Assembly (NCBI RefSeq): GCF_017676385.1
Contig: NZ_JAFFZN010000004.1
Span: 124,001 to 188,000, forward strand
DNA length: 64,000 nucleotides
Reading direction: 5' to 3'
DNA from: Streptomyces spirodelae
GTDB taxonomy: Bacteria > Actinomycetota > Actinomycetes > Streptomycetales > Streptomycetaceae
Shown here piece by piece: positions 7,788 to 16,312 of the stretch. The notes beneath the pieces were generated by a model. The model saw nothing but the letters and a program-made list of their open reading frames with translations. It did not search any database and had not been told where the DNA came from. Positions within the stretch are counted from its first letter, which is position 1. Each line of letters starts with the position of its first letter. The position numbers and the translations under genes were made by a program.

Positions 7788-8573
7788 ATGACCGATACGG
7801 CAACCTTTGACGAGACCCCGGCGGCCATGGCCGCCCGCTTCCGCGCTGAGGCCGCAGCGCGGGGGATTCCGGCCGCCGAGGTGGAGGCGCGTATCCGCGC
7901 CGCACGCGCGGCGGTCTACCTTGCCGAGGACGGCCCCGGCCCGGTAGCGGCACTGACCGGTGGGAACCCGCCCCTGCCGGAGGGCGCTCCCGCACCGACA
8001 ACCGCCTTCGTCGCAGCCGTCGACTGTGCGTCCCTTCCGCCCGGAGCGACGGACCTGCCGCTGCCGGCCGAGGGCCGGCTGCTGTTCTTCGCCGACCCCG
8101 ATCCGGGCAGCGGGTATGTGACCGCCGACGCGGTGCGGTACATACCGGCCGGGACACCGTCGTCCGAGCGGCCGGCCGATCCGGAGGCGGGTCCGGTGAC
8201 GTACCACCGGGCGCGGCTGGACTTCTGCTTCCACCAGTGGTCATGGCCCACCCCGGAGGAGGACGACGACGAGGAGTCGCAGCGGGAGGCCGAACTGGAG
8301 TCCGCCTGGTCGCACGTGGTCGGCCGGCGCCCGCACTGGCGCTTTCAACTCGGCGGACACCCGAGCGCCTTCAACTGGGACCCGGTCGAGGTGGCCCGGG
8401 AAGAAGAGCCGCTGCCCGTCGCGGAAGGAGACGACTGGACCCTGCTGGCCACCTGGCGCGGCGGGGACGACTGCGAGGAACTGGAGTCGGGCCTCTTCCA
8501 CTGGGTGATACCCCGCGCAGACCTTGCCGCCCTCCGTTTCGACCGGGTGTACGTATACGTCGACGCGTGCTGA
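7788..8573 (+). CDS. DUF1963 (YwqG-like) protein
   Basis: Cytoplasmic protein of 261 aa resembling YwqG/DUF1963 proteins: LPAEGRLLFFADPDPGSG in the middle, RPHWRFQLGGHPS, then WTLLATWRGGD and a final strand IPRADLAALRFDRVYVYVD. An acidic patch (EEDDDEES, about residues 158-165) sits mid-protein. Function of the family is unknown; in other genomes it is often near polymorphic-toxin immunity genes, but nothing here supports that. The ATG has only a weak AAGG about 11 bases upstream. No operon partner is evident. Confidence 0.75.
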   Translation: MTDTATFDETPAAMAARFRAEAAARGIPAAEVEARIRAARAAVYLAEDGPGPVAALTGGNPPLPEGAPAPTTAFVAAVDCASLPPGATDLPLPAEGRLLFFADPDPGSGYVTADAVRYIPAGTPSSERPADPEAGPVTYHRARLDFCFHQWSWPTPEEDDDEESQREAELESAWSHVVGRRPHWRFQLGGHPSAFNWDPVEVAREEEPLPVAEGDDWTLLATWRGGDDCEELESGLFHWVIPRADLAALRFDRVYVYVDAC

Positions 8574-8753
8574 TCACCCATCCCACCGGGGTGCCGTAGG
8601 TCGCGGCCGTCTACGGGGAGCGGTTGGACGAGCGCGCATGGCTATGAGCTTCCGAGCGATGGCCGAGGTCAGGCAGGCGCGGCTGTACTGGTGGTCACAC
8701 ACCAGCCGACCCCGTGCACAGTCCGCTCCCACAACCGACAACAGGGACATGCC

Positions 8754-9260
8754 ATGAACGGTGACCTCCGCGGCCTCGTACTGCTCACGACCACGCTCAT
8801 GACCGGCTTGATGGCCGGTCTCTACTTCGCCTTCGCGGTCGCCGTGATGCCCGGTCTCGGCCGCTCGGACAACCGCACCTTCGTGGAGGCGATGCAGCGC
8901 GTCAACGTAGCGATCTTGAATGGCTGGTTCGGGCTCGCGTTCGGCGGAGCACTGGTTCTCGGCGGGATCGCGGCGGCGCTGCACTGGCATGGTGAGGGCC
9001 GGCCCGCGCTGCCGTGGATCATCGCGGGTGTCGTGCTCTACGCGGTTTCGCTGGTCGTCACCATGGGCCTCAACGTGCCGCTCAACGACAAACTGGCCGC
9101 CGCGGGCGAACCCGGCGCGATCCGTGACCTCGCCGCTGTCCGCGACGATTTCGAGGCGGCGTGGGTGCGGTGGAACGTGATACGAACGCTGGTCACCACA
9201 GCCGCGCTGGGCTGCCTCGCCTGGGCCATGCGCGTCGGGCACGCAACAGGCCGGGCCTGA
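8754..9260 (+). CDS. DUF1772 (anthrone oxygenase-like) membrane protein
   Basis: Integral membrane protein of 168 aa with four hydrophobic helices (about residues 8-30, 55-77, 88-108 and 145-162). FAFAVAVMPGL in helix 1 and LNVPLNDKL after helix 3 are the family signatures of DUF1772. WVRWNVIRT precedes the last helix. The family includes fungal anthrone oxygenases, but bacterial members are uncharacterised, so an oxygenase role is only a possibility. ATG 8754 is chosen because an AGGGA site lies 5 bases upstream; starts further upstream would add a non-hydrophobic leader. Confidence 0.78.
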   Translation: MNGDLRGLVLLTTTLMTGLMAGLYFAFAVAVMPGLGRSDNRTFVEAMQRVNVAILNGWFGLAFGGALVLGGIAAALHWHGEGRPALPWIIAGVVLYAVSLVVTMGLNVPLNDKLAAAGEPGAIRDLAAVRDDFEAAWVRWNVIRTLVTTAALGCLAWAMRVGHATGRA

Positions 9261-9370
9261 GCCGTCATTCGAGGTCCGGCCGGCCTCGCATGCCGGCCGG
9301 GCTGACGGGGGCATCGAAGACGTGGGGGCGTGACCGATGAGTTCTCGGCGTCGGAGACGTCTACACGGTT

Positions 9371-10249
9371 ATGACGGTTATGACTACGCAAACGCTCAAG
9401 ACCTCCGCAGCAGACCTCGCCTATGACGTCCGCGGCCCGCTCCCGGCCACCGACGGACGCCCGCCACTGCTCATGATCGGCCAGCCCATGGACGCCAGCG
9501 GCTTCAGAGCGCTGGCCTCGCACTTCACCGACCGCACCGTGGTCACCTACGACCCGCGCGGTCTGGGCCGGAGCACCCGCAAGGACGGCCGGACCGACCA
9601 CAACCCCGAGGTGCAGGCTGGCGACGTGCACGCCGTCATCGAGGCGCTCGGCACCGGACCGGTCGAGATGTTCGCGAGCAGCGGCGGCGCGGTGACCGCG
9701 CTCGCCCTCGTAGCGGCGTACCCCGATGACGTGACCACCCTGGTGGCGCACGAGCCGCCGCTCTTCTCGGTGCTCCCCGACGCCCAGGCCGCAGAGCGCG
9801 CCCGTGCCGACATCCGCGACGCGTACGAGGAGAAGGGCTTCGGCGCCGGCATGGCGGCTTTCCTCGCGATGACGTCGTGGCAGGGCGAGTTCACCGGCGA
9901 CTACTTTGCCCAGCCCGCCCCGGACCCCGCCGTGTTCGGGATGCCGACCGAGGACGACGGCTCCCGTGACGATCCGCTGCTCTCCGAGCGGTCCTGGGCG
10001 GTCAGCAGCTACCGGCCCGAGGTGGAGGCGCTGGCCGCCGCGCCGACGCGGATCGTGATCGCGGTGGGCGAGGAATCGATGAAGACCGTCACCGGACGCA
10101 CCGCGACGGCAACCGCCGAACTGCTCGGTCAGCCCCCGACGGTGTTCCCGAGCCACCACGGCGGGTTCCTCGACGGCGAGTTCGGGTATCCGGGACAGCC
10201 GGAGGCTTTCGCGCGCAAGCTGCGCGAGGTTCTCGACGCAGCCGGCTGA
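9371..10249 (+). CDS. Alpha/beta hydrolase
   Basis: Soluble 292-aa alpha/beta hydrolase. YDPRGLGRS follows strand 3; the nucleophile elbow is ASSGG with Ser104 as the likely nucleophile (small-x-Ser-x-small, Ala replacing the usual first Gly). VAHEPPLF follows. The base is probably one of the two His in PSHHGGFLDGEF. Two ATGs, at 9371 and 9380, are possible starts. Esterase or C-C hydrolase activity is plausible; substrate unknown. It stands alone, downstream of DUF1772 by 110 bases. Confidence 0.8.
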   Translation: MTVMTTQTLKTSAADLAYDVRGPLPATDGRPPLLMIGQPMDASGFRALASHFTDRTVVTYDPRGLGRSTRKDGRTDHNPEVQAGDVHAVIEALGTGPVEMFASSGGAVTALALVAAYPDDVTTLVAHEPPLFSVLPDAQAAERARADIRDAYEEKGFGAGMAAFLAMTSWQGEFTGDYFAQPAPDPAVFGMPTEDDGSRDDPLLSERSWAVSSYRPEVEALAAAPTRIVIAVGEESMKTVTGRTATATAELLGQPPTVFPSHHGGFLDGEFGYPGQPEAFARKLREVLDAAG

Positions 10250-10326
10250 CGACCGTCCTTCTCACGGGCCCCGGCCCGGACCCATGGCGAGGCGACGGTC
10301 ACCCCGCGTGCCGCGTCTACCGCTTG

Positions 10327-10824
10327 TCAGGGCCGGAGGGCCGACGTCTCACCCACGGCGGCGAGCAGCTGGAAGGGCCATTCCGGGTCGGCCTGCCCGA
10401 TCGTCAGGGCGATCCAGCGACCGGAGTCGGGCAGCCGCCACATGCGCATGTCGCCTGCGACGCCGGACAGGAAGAGGAGCGGCTCGGGGGTCACGGAGTC
10501 GGGGTCGTGGGTGGCTTCGGTGTCGAACCCGAGATACGGCCACAGATCGACCACCTGGGGGCTGCCCCAGCGGTCGGTCAAAGTGGCGGCCAGTACGGCG
10601 AGATCCGCTTCCAGCTCCCGTTCGGCCGCCTCGACGACCTCTTCGCTGCGGTCATCCCAGAAGTCCTGGCTCTCCCGGAGTACGGCCATGTGGTATCCGG
10701 GCCCGCTCCACCTGCCGTCCTTTCCTGACTTGCCCTCCTGCTCGGGGAACGGCAGGGTGCACAGGCTGTCGATGGTCGACAACTGGTCATCGGTGGGACT
10801 CGCCGACTCGTGCTGACTGAGCAT
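10327..10824 (-). CDS. Hypothetical protein
   Basis: Soluble, acidic protein of 165 aa that I do not recognise. It is Trp-rich in its second half (WGSPQVVDLWPYLGF, MRMWRLPDSGRW, DPEWPFQLL) and has an amphipathic helix around residues 62-85 (EEVVEAAERELEADL). No signal peptide or membrane segment. The Trp/Asp-rich character and size recall small immunity or knock-in-type proteins, but no motif is decisive. The frame is continuous and codon use looks coding. Confidence 0.55.
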   Translation of the reverse strand: MLSQHESASPTDDQLSTIDSLCTLPFPEQEGKSGKDGRWSGPGYHMAVLRESQDFWDDRSEEVVEAAERELEADLAVLAATLTDRWGSPQVVDLWPYLGFDTEATHDPDSVTPEPLLFLSGVAGDMRMWRLPDSGRWIALTIGQADPEWPFQLLAAVGETSALRP

Positions 10825-10954
10825 GGTCGAAGCCTAGCCTCCGGGCGCCGACTGTTTGCCGTGGACCGACCTCTGCTTCTCGCGGACCACCGCGCTGATA
10901 TGCCACGCTGTGGCGTTGCGGCCGGTCGGTACCTGGTCGGGGCCGGACGTACGG

Positions 10955-11659
10955 TCACGGGATGCGGAAGCCGCGAAACGTCACGCGCCTGCGGGTCTCG
11001 AAGCCGAGCCGTTCGTAGAGCGCGATGGCGGCGGTGTTCGCCTCGGCCACGTGGATGAAGGGGCGTTCGTTCCGCGCGAGTATGCGTGTGATGAGGGCGC
11101 CGATCAGGTGGGCGGCGTGGCCCTGCCCGCGTGCCTGGGGAGCTGTACAGACGGCGCTGATCTCGGTCCATCCCGGGGGCCGTAGCCGTTCGCCCGCCAT
11201 GGCCACCAGTCTGCCGCCGTCGCGGATACCGAGGTAGGTGCCGAGTTCATGGGTGCGTGCCCAGAAGGGCCCCGGTCGGGTCGCTGCGACCAGGTCGAGC
11301 ATCTGCGGCACATCGTCGGCCCCTAGCTCGACCACGTCTGTACCGGTCCCGGCTCGGGCCTGGTCGGGGCGGCTGCTGCCCGGCCAGATCAGCTGCCGGC
11401 CGTCGAGGACGAAAACCGGCTCCCAGCCCGGAGGGGGTGGTGCCGGGCAGCTGAACATGTCGGCGAACGCGTCGCGGCCGAGGAGACGCGCGAGGTCGGC
11501 CCAGTCCGCAGCTTCCGCGTCGGCGGGTACCGACGAGAAGGTCGCGACTCCCGGCAGGTAGGTGGCGGCCCGGCCGAGCCGGCGCCCGAGGCCGGCGTGG
11601 TGGCCGCGCAGCGACTCGCTCACCGGATCGTCGAGAGCCGTAGTATGCCCACTCGTCAT
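10955..11659 (-). CDS. GNAT-family N-acetyltransferase (FR47-like)
   Basis: Acyl-CoA-dependent acetyltransferase of 234 aa. The C-terminal GNAT fold shows the acetyl-CoA loop APQARGQGHAAHL (residues 173-185) and the terminal ANTAAIALYERLGF. The N-terminal 100 residues are a less conserved domain, as in FR47-like proteins. ATG 11659 is chosen because upstream codons in the long frame are Arg/Pro-rich shadow sequence. Substrate unknown; N-acetylation of an amine or peptide is the family reaction. Confidence 0.82.
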   Translation of the reverse strand: MTSGHTTALDDPVSESLRGHHAGLGRRLGRAATYLPGVATFSSVPADAEAADWADLARLLGRDAFADMFSCPAPPPPGWEPVFVLDGRQLIWPGSSRPDQARAGTGTDVVELGADDVPQMLDLVAATRPGPFWARTHELGTYLGIRDGGRLVAMAGERLRPPGWTEISAVCTAPQARGQGHAAHLIGALITRILARNERPFIHVAEANTAAIALYERLGFETRRRVTFRGFRIP

Positions 11660-11882
11660 CGTGCTGTGCCCCTCCGCATGTGCGCCGTCGTTCGAGCGCA
11701 TTCTCCATCCCCGGCCGTGGAGCCTGACTCCGGCCGGCCCTGTGACCGACTCGGTGGGCGGGGGAATCCAGCGGGGGGCGCGTCCGTGAGCGGGAACCCG
11801 GCTGTGCCGTTGAGTTCCTTTGCGGACTGAGATGGTTCTGTCCACCTGCTGCCTGCCAAGCGGGCGCCCCGGTCGGGTCGGT

Positions 11883-12551
11883 TCACGGCTGGGTGCCTCG
11901 CTCGGCGGCATCGAACGCGGGCGCGAGTGGGGCCAGCGCCGCGCGGAGCTGGTCGGGCAGTGAGCCGGCGGGCACGACGAGTCCACCGGCACAGACACTC
12001 CTGGTGGCCCTGGCTTCCCCGGTCGGCCGGAGCCAGCCTTCCAGCGCGACGCGAACCGCCGCGACCACGCTCGCCGCGAGAACGCGGGCTGTGTGCGCTC
12101 CAGCGTCACCTGGGCGTTCGGCCAGGCCCTCGGCGATCACCGCGGTGAGAGGGGGCTCGATGCCGGCCGTGGCGTCGAGGAACGCGTCGCGCAGCGCGGG
12201 CCGGGTGGTGATCAGGAGAAGCGTCTCGTGCTCGCGCTCGCCGGCGTTTGTGTACTGCTCGACCACTGCGTCGGTCACGGCGTCAGCCAGGCTCGCTTCC
12301 GCGGGCCTGGCCGCGACCGCCGCCGCGATCCGCACCTCCCGGTCCGCGGTGACAGCGGAGACGATCGCCTGCTCGCGGCTGGCGAAGTAGTTGTTGTAGG
12401 TGCGCGGTGAGACCCCTGCGGCCTTCGCGATGTCCTCGACCCGGACCTGGTCCGGTCCGCGCTCCACGGCCAGGCGCAGGGCCGCCTCACGCAGCGCCTC
12501 ACGCGTGGCCTGCTTCTTCCGCTCCCGCAGCCCTGGTGGTGGCGTCGTCAC
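11883..12551 (-). CDS. TetR-family regulator
   Basis: TetR repressor of about 222 aa. The helix-turn-helix is VRVEDIAKAAGVSPRTYNNY in the N-terminal 60 residues, followed by an all-helical ligand domain (AcrR/MftR-like). GTG 12551 is preferred over the ATG at 12587, because the latter lies inside the palindromic operator and a GGAA ribosome site precedes the GTG. Divergent from the 12653 gene with a shared operator, so it probably controls itself and that gene. Confidence 0.85.
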   Translation of the reverse strand: MTTPPPGLRERKKQATREALREAALRLAVERGPDQVRVEDIAKAAGVSPRTYNNYFASREQAIVSAVTADREVRIAAAVAARPAEASLADAVTDAVVEQYTNAGEREHETLLLITTRPALRDAFLDATAGIEPPLTAVIAEGLAERPGDAGAHTARVLAASVVAAVRVALEGWLRPTGEARATRSVCAGGLVVPAGSLPDQLRAALAPLAPAFDAAERGTQP

Positions 12552-12574
12552 GGCGTCAGCGTTCCACACAGAAC

Positions 12575-12602
12575 TGCGTGCACGCAAACTTGCGTGCGCG
12601 CA
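12575..12602. promoter_or_regulatory. TetR operator: 28-bp near-perfect palindrome
   Basis: TGCGTGCACGCA at 12575-12586 is itself a perfect palindrome, repeated as TGCGTGCGCGCA at 12591-12602. The two lie 16 bp apart, and the whole 28 bp is palindromic around the AACT centre except for one position. It lies between the divergent TetR gene and the 12653 gene. A double TetR operator is the likely role. Confidence 0.7.
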
Positions 12603-12652
12603 CTTTTCTTGTCAGTCTCGACCCGGCTGGGATCGAGGGAGAGGACGTCACC

Positions 12653-13678
12653 ATGCGAGCAAGAGGAATGACCTACGACACCGGATTCGTCCTGCACGGC
12701 CAGACGTCCCGCGAGCACTTCGACCCCGCGGTGGTCCGGCGCGAGCTCGCCATCATCCGCGACGACCTGCACTGCAACGCGGTCCAGATCATCGGCGGCG
12801 ACCCGGGGCGATTGGAGCTGGCCGCCGTTGCCGCCGCCGAGCTCGGCCTGGAGGTCTGGTTCTCGCCCTATCCGCTGGAGCTGGATACGGAGCAGATCCT
12901 CACCCTCTTCCGCGACTGCGCCGAGCGAGCGGAACGGCTCCGACGGCGGGGAGCCACCGTCGTGTTCGTCGCAGGGGTGGAGCTGAGTGTGATGAACCGC
13001 GGATTTCTGCCCGGAGAGAGCCCCGAGGAGCGAGTCGAGCAACTGATGAGCCAACCCGAGCGGCGCGCCGAAGCGATGCGTGAGCTCGGTGTGCGCGTGA
13101 ACGCGTTCCTCGGCGACGCCGCGGCCACGATCCGCGAGCGCTTCCAGGGCAGGCTCACCTATGCATCCATCCAGTTCGAGCAGGTCGACTGGGCTCCCTT
13201 CGACATCGTGACGTTCGAGCTGCTCCGTTCCGCCGAGGTCGCCGACCGGTTCCGGGACGCGGTGCGCACCTTGGCCGAAGGCCCGAAGCCGCTCGCCGTC
13301 ACCGGGTTCGGCACCGCGGCCTACCGCGGTGCGGGGGACCGCGGGGGGAGGGTGCTGGAAGTGGTCGAGTACGACCCGGAGACCAAGGCCCCGCTACGGC
13401 TGGACGGCACGTACGAGCGTGACGAGGCCGGCCAGGCCGCGTATCTGGGCGAACTGCTGGACATCTTCCAGACCGAGGGCGTGGACAGCGCGTTCGTGTT
13501 CCTGTTCGCCTTGCCCGGCTACCCGCACCGCCCGGACGGCGACCCCAGGGACGACTTGGACCGAGCCGGCCTGGGCATCGTCAAACTGCTCGAAGGGCGC
13601 AGGGGGCAGACATACCCCGACATGGAATGGGAACCCAAAGCCGCCTTCCTGGCAGTGGCGCAGCGGTACCGGAGGTAA
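12653..13678 (+). CDS. Unknown protein, TIM-barrel-like ('abortive infection' annotated family)
   Basis: Soluble protein of 341 aa starting MTYDTGF shortly after the ATG, with alternating strand/helix pattern suggestive of a (beta/alpha)8 barrel: DDLHCNAVQIIGGDP, LEVWFSPYPLE, TVVFVAGVELS, RLTYASIQFEQVDW, LAVTGFGTAAY, SAFVFLFALPGYPH. Conserved acidic residues at strand ends recall glycoside-hydrolase-like barrels. I recall relatives labelled abortive infection protein, but know of no experimental basis. GAGGGAGAGG precedes the ATG. Controlled probably by the divergent TetR gene. Biochemical function unknown. Confidence 0.65.
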   Translation: MRARGMTYDTGFVLHGQTSREHFDPAVVRRELAIIRDDLHCNAVQIIGGDPGRLELAAVAAAELGLEVWFSPYPLELDTEQILTLFRDCAERAERLRRRGATVVFVAGVELSVMNRGFLPGESPEERVEQLMSQPERRAEAMRELGVRVNAFLGDAAATIRERFQGRLTYASIQFEQVDWAPFDIVTFELLRSAEVADRFRDAVRTLAEGPKPLAVTGFGTAAYRGAGDRGGRVLEVVEYDPETKAPLRLDGTYERDEAGQAAYLGELLDIFQTEGVDSAFVFLFALPGYPHRPDGDPRDDLDRAGLGIVKLLEGRRGQTYPDMEWEPKAAFLAVAQRYRR

Positions 13679-13730
13679 CAGGGCTCCGTACGCGGTGACC
13701 ACGGGCAACCGCTGGTCGATCGCGTACTGG

Positions 13731-14618
13731 TCAGTCCCTGCTGCGGGGTTTGCTGAACTCCTCGATCAGCACGGGATACTGCTCTCCACCGTGTCCGGCG
13801 GCGATGGAGCGGTCAGCCATCGCCTTGAGCAGTCTCGGCAGTTCTGCGTTGACGCCCACCGCTTCGCTCTCCTCGATCAAGTGCGCCATGGCGCGTGCGT
13901 CGGTCTCCAGGGCCGACACCTCGGCCGGGAAGGAGTCGCTGTCGATCTGCTCGGCGTACCCAGGCAGCCATGTGGCCACGCCGGCAGCGATCTGCTGGGC
14001 GAACGGCGCATATGTCGCGGCATCCACACCGGCTGTCCGCAGCAGGGCAGTACCCTGGAGCCAGGCGTTGAGAACGCTCCACATCATGGCCAGGCCGGCT
14101 ACGTCGTACAGGGACGCCAACCCGTGGTCGGCGCCCAGGTAGGTGACGGTGCCGAGGACGTCGAGCGTGGACTTGTGTGCCTCGAAGTCCGACTGCGGCC
14201 CGCTGTGCAGAATCACCGCCTCGCTCGTTCCGATCGCCGAGGGGACGGCCATGATGGCGCCGTCCAGGTAGCGGGCACCGCGCTGCTCGGCCCATTCCGC
14301 GGCGTTACGGGCCTGGGCCGAGTCGCCGGAGGTCAGATTGAGCAGTCCCGTGCCGTCCAGATCGACATCGCTCGCACCGAGCAGCTCGTGCACGGCCTGG
14401 TAATCGGTGACGCAGATGATCGTCAGCGGACTTGCCTCGAGCGCGTCACCGATGCTCGGCGCCAACCGAGCGCCCTCGGCCACCAATTGATCGGCCCGGG
14501 AGGCGGTACGGTTCCATACTGTTGTCGGAGTCCCGGCTTTCAGGAACGCACTGGCGAGTGCCTGCCCCATCCGTCCGAGTCCGATGACTGTCACGGGTTC
14601 ATGGCGGTTGTTGTTCAT
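13731..14618 (-). CDS. NAD(P)-dependent beta-hydroxyacid dehydrogenase / imine reductase-like
   Basis: Oxidoreductase of 295 aa. The Rossmann motif VIGLGRMGQALA is at residues 10-21, followed by TTVWNRTASRAD (Arg after the strand fits NADP). LNLTSGDSAQAR is the catalytic-region loop of the beta-hydroxyacid dehydrogenase superfamily, and GARYLDGAIMAVPSAIG the next signature. The usual catalytic Lys position (GxxGxGxxxK) is replaced around YDVAGLAMMW, as in imine reductases. ATG 14618 chosen by homology of the N-terminus. Divergent from a MerR regulator across a 49-bp promoter. Confidence 0.83.
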   Translation of the reverse strand: MNNNRHEPVTVIGLGRMGQALASAFLKAGTPTTVWNRTASRADQLVAEGARLAPSIGDALEASPLTIICVTDYQAVHELLGASDVDLDGTGLLNLTSGDSAQARNAAEWAEQRGARYLDGAIMAVPSAIGTSEAVILHSGPQSDFEAHKSTLDVLGTVTYLGADHGLASLYDVAGLAMMWSVLNAWLQGTALLRTAGVDAATYAPFAQQIAAGVATWLPGYAEQIDSDSFPAEVSALETDARAMAHLIEESEAVGVNAELPRLLKAMADRSIAAGHGGEQYPVLIEEFSKPRSRD

Positions 14619-14631
14619 GGCAGCATCGTCG

Positions 14632-14653
14632 ACGTTGATACCGGTGTGAAGGT
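14632..14653. promoter_or_regulatory. MerR-type imperfect palindrome in divergent promoter
   Basis: ACGTTGATACCGGTGTGAAGGT (22 bp, split here as 14632-14642 and 14643-14653) is an imperfect palindrome centred on ACCGGT, matching its reverse complement at 16 of 22 positions. On the minus strand a TTGACC hexamer abuts it (14652-14657). The placement between a MerR gene and its divergent target fits a MerR operator inside an over-long spacer. The -10 is not clear. Confidence 0.5.
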
Positions 14654-14667
14654 CAAGTGGGGTTTCG

Positions 14668-15075
14668 ATGCGGATCGGGGAACTGAGTCGTCGGACGGGC
14701 GTCAACGCTCATCAGTTGCGTTATTACGAGGCCCAGGGCCTGCTGGAGGCGGACCGCGGGGCGAACGGTTACCGCGAGTACGACGAGGGCGCCGTGGTCC
14801 GGGTGAAGCAGATCCGGCACCTGCTCGGCGCCGGTCTGTCGACCGAGGACATCGCATATCTGCTGCCCTGTGCGGTCGGAGAGGCCCCAGAACTGTTCGG
14901 ATGTCCGGAATTGCTGGCCGCGATGCGGTCACGGCTCGGACGACTGGACGACCAGATGGAGCGGCTCTCCCGCTCCCGTACCGCTCTTGCCGACTACATC
15001 GATGCGGCCGAGCGCATGGGCGCCGAGAGCTATCCGCCCCTTGCCGATCCCGACCTGGAACCCGTCCCCACCTGA
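14668..15075 (+). CDS. MerR-family regulator
   Basis: MerR activator/repressor of 135 aa. The winged helix starts at residue 1 (RIGELSRRTGVNAHQLRYYE, residues 2-21), followed by GANGYREYDEGAVVRVKQI and a coiled-coil dimer helix (about 78-118). Effector region is short with one notable Cys pair (LLPCAVGEAPELFGCPELL), possibly redox or metal responsive, though similar sequences occur in non-metal MerRs. Divergent from the imine-reductase-like gene, which it probably controls. Confidence 0.85.
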   Translation: MRIGELSRRTGVNAHQLRYYEAQGLLEADRGANGYREYDEGAVVRVKQIRHLLGAGLSTEDIAYLLPCAVGEAPELFGCPELLAAMRSRLGRLDDQMERLSRSRTALADYIDAAERMGAESYPPLADPDLEPVPT

Positions 15076-15159
15076 GCAGCAGCGGGTTCGCCTGTCCTGA
15101 CAGCGCGGTCCGCGTTGACCGGGATGGCGCTCTTCCGTTGGGGAGTCAGCTCTCGCCCG

Positions 15160-16122
15160 CTAGGGAGTCAGCGCAATTCTGCCGAACACCTCGCCCGCGT
15201 CCATCTTCCGGTGGGCCGCCACCGCCTGGTCCAGCGGCAGCACCTCGTGCACGACCGTGCGCAGGCTCCCGCGCGCGGCATCGCTGAACTGGGACGACCG
15301 GACGGCCTGCCTGTCGGGCCCGGGCACGGTGTCGGAACTGAGGGTGACGAACGACAGGGAGCGGCGGAAGTTCTCCACCAGCCGCATGCCGAAGTCCACC
15401 GGTGGCTGCCCGCCGACGATTCCGACGGCCACATACCGTCCGTTGGGGTTCAACTTGTCAAGGAAATGGGGGAGTCGGGGACCTGCCACGATATCGATCA
15501 CCGCGTCGAAGCCCAACGGCGTGCCGGGGCCGCCGCCCTCGCCCGCGCGGTCGAGGACATGGGTCGCCCCCAGGGCCCTCAGCCGGGCGCCACGCTCGGC
15601 CGAGGAGGTGGTGACCGCCACCGCGTCAGCGCCGCTTCTGGCCGCCAGCTGGACCGCCGTGATACCGATGCTGCCTGCAGCTCCGCGTATCAGCAGTGTC
15701 GTACCACGTCCGATACCGGCGCGGTCCAAAGCGAAGTGGGCGGCTACGCCGGAGCCGCCGAGAGTCACCGCGTCGGTGCAGGTCAGGTCGTCGGGCAGCG
15801 GAAGGATGTCCTCGACAGCGGCGACGGCCTGCTCGGCATACCCACCGGAGAGGCCGGTGAACGCCCACACCCGCCGCCCCGTCCACGAGGCGTCCACGCC
15901 CTCTCCCACCGCGGTGACGCTTCCGGCGACCTCGCTGCCGAGGAGATGGCCCTCCTGGAAGGCGTGGGTGAGAGTTCGCCGGCGGATCACGACATCCACG
16001 CCGCCCACCCCGATGGCCTCCGTGGCGATCAGCACCTGTCCCGGGGCGGGTACGGGTGCGGGCAAGTCGACCACTTCCAGACCTTCGGGGCTTCCGAACT
16101 TCCTGATCACGACTGCTTTCAT
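15160..16122 (-). CDS. NADP-dependent quinone oxidoreductase-like MDR enzyme
   Basis: Medium-chain dehydrogenase/reductase of 320 aa without the catalytic zinc ligands. The N-terminal GroES-like domain contains LGSEVAGSVTAVGEGVD. The Rossmann loop is LIRGAAGSIGITAVQLA, the AxxGxxG form common in quinone oxidoreductases. FDAVIDIVAG follows. ATG 16122 has GAGGAG nine bases upstream. Divergent from a TetR gene 190 bp away, which likely represses it; oxidation/reduction of a quinone or enone is the family activity. Confidence 0.83.
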   Translation of the reverse strand: MKAVVIRKFGSPEGLEVVDLPAPVPAPGQVLIATEAIGVGGVDVVIRRRTLTHAFQEGHLLGSEVAGSVTAVGEGVDASWTGRRVWAFTGLSGGYAEQAVAAVEDILPLPDDLTCTDAVTLGGSGVAAHFALDRAGIGRGTTLLIRGAAGSIGITAVQLAARSGADAVAVTTSSAERGARLRALGATHVLDRAGEGGGPGTPLGFDAVIDIVAGPRLPHFLDKLNPNGRYVAVGIVGGQPPVDFGMRLVENFRRSLSFVTLSSDTVPGPDRQAVRSSQFSDAARGSLRTVVHEVLPLDQAVAAHRKMDAGEVFGRIALTP

Positions 16123-16312
16123 CTCGGCTCCTCGGGTTCGGTCCGGCGGGTGGACGGGGCACTGCCGCAACGGCCGGGCGCAACGGCGCAACGGCACCGG
16201 TCGAGCCGGCTCAGACGGCTGTGACCTCACCGGCTGCGGGTTGGGCCACGGCGGCGGCTCCGTCATCGGACCGTAGCGGACGCCCCCGTCCGGTTGGCTA
16301 AAGTGAGAGGTG

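Noticed and set aside
8574..9314. Minus-strand 246-codon frame covering DUF1772
   Set aside because: No start with a ribosome site and hydrophilic shadow composition; the plus-strand DUF1772 protein has four helices and family motifs.
16277..16292. CGGAC-N6-GTCCG as TetR operator
   Set aside because: Five-base arms of this composition arise often by chance at this GC content; not listed as a site.
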